Assembly (NCBI GenBank): GCA_002364085.1
Contig: DEXK01000006.1
Span: forward strand, 1 to 5,867
Direction: 5' to 3'
DNA: 5,867 bases
Source of the DNA: Balneolaceae bacterium UBA3186
GTDB taxonomy: Bacteria > Bacteroidota > Rhodothermia > Balneolales > Balneolaceae
Part shown: in pieces, positions 5,855 to 5,867 of the stretch
Layout of the letters: each line of letters begins with the position of its first letter
Numbering within the stretch: the stretch's first letter is position 1
Program-made: the position numbers and the translations under genes
Notes under the pieces: model-generated
What the model saw: the letters and a program-made list of their open reading frames with translations, nothing else
What the model was told of the DNA's origin: nothing
The model's database searches: none

Positions 5855-5867
5855 GGGATAAATCCCT
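5855..5867. repeat. Start of array unit 3, cut by the window edge
   Basis: GGGATAAATCCC at 5855-5866 is a perfect palindrome with a 2-nt centre, again exactly 136 nt after 5719. The tail and the opposing palindrome would lie beyond the window. Confidence 0.6.

Larger units (their letters stand above)
5358..5867. other. Gene-free region filled with REP-like palindromes
   Basis: No coding region is credible on either strand in these 510 nt. The first ~120 nt form the leader of the dehydrogenase gene, including a small perfect inverted repeat at 5418-5432. From 5479 to the window edge the sequence is dominated by short palindromes whose arms meet at a 2-nt centre: two single ones, then a regular array. 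This resembles extragenic repeats that spread with REP-associated tyrosine transposases (RAYT), but no transposase gene is in the window. Confidence 0.75.

Noticed and set aside
5583..5867. CRISPR array
   Set aside because: The period is regular, but the units are ~136 nt with internal inverted palindromes and related rather than unique intervening sequence; direct repeats of 24-40 nt separated by unique spacers are absent.

Overview
The window is AT-rich bacterial DNA with all four supported genes on the minus strand. Two large secreted proteins end in a type IX secretion (T9SS) type A sorting domain of the 'QNYPNPFNPTT' kind, and a small PIDGGLG protein lies between them. Together these point to the FCB group (Bacteroidota and relatives). 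The style of the sorting domain suggests Balneolota or Rhodothermota; this placement is an inference from motifs, not a measured result.

In the direction of transcription (right to left) the layout is as follows. Bases 5358-5867 hold no gene but contain REP-like palindromes: two single ones (5479-5502 and 5532-5551), then a 136-nt-period array of paired, inverted palindromes (5583 to the window edge). A 3-hydroxybutyryl-CoA dehydrogenase gene (5357-4503) follows and ends at a strong intrinsic terminator (4417-4455). A sigma70-like promoter (4345-4372) then drives a 692-aa T9SS cargo protein (4317-2239). Next come an inverted heptanucleotide-repeat element (2157-2240), the 67-aa PID-CTERM-like protein (2141-1938) and a second clear terminator (1791-1829). 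After a gene-free AT-rich leader comes a second, 495-aa T9SS cargo protein (1519-32). It starts with TTG and ends in a second copy of the heptanucleotide element at the window edge.

The two T9SS proteins are paralogues that share a central 'GWR..SIPKASATVSD' module; the longer one has an extra N-terminal jelly-roll-like domain. Their last ~100 codons plus the 3' flanking repeat are almost identical in DNA (1-339 versus 2201-2546), while the rest has diverged strongly. That pattern suggests local gene conversion or a spreading sorting-domain cassette. Both are probably exported by Sec, then carried across the outer membrane and anchored or released by T9SS. The small protein has its own signal peptide and a C-terminal sorting-type tail, so the middle of the window looks like a cell-surface locus. 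The dehydrogenase is an ordinary metabolic gene with no evident link to it.

No wholly new multi-gene system is visible. The least explained parts are the 136-nt palindrome array, the heptanucleotide elements and the homogenised sorting-domain cassette.
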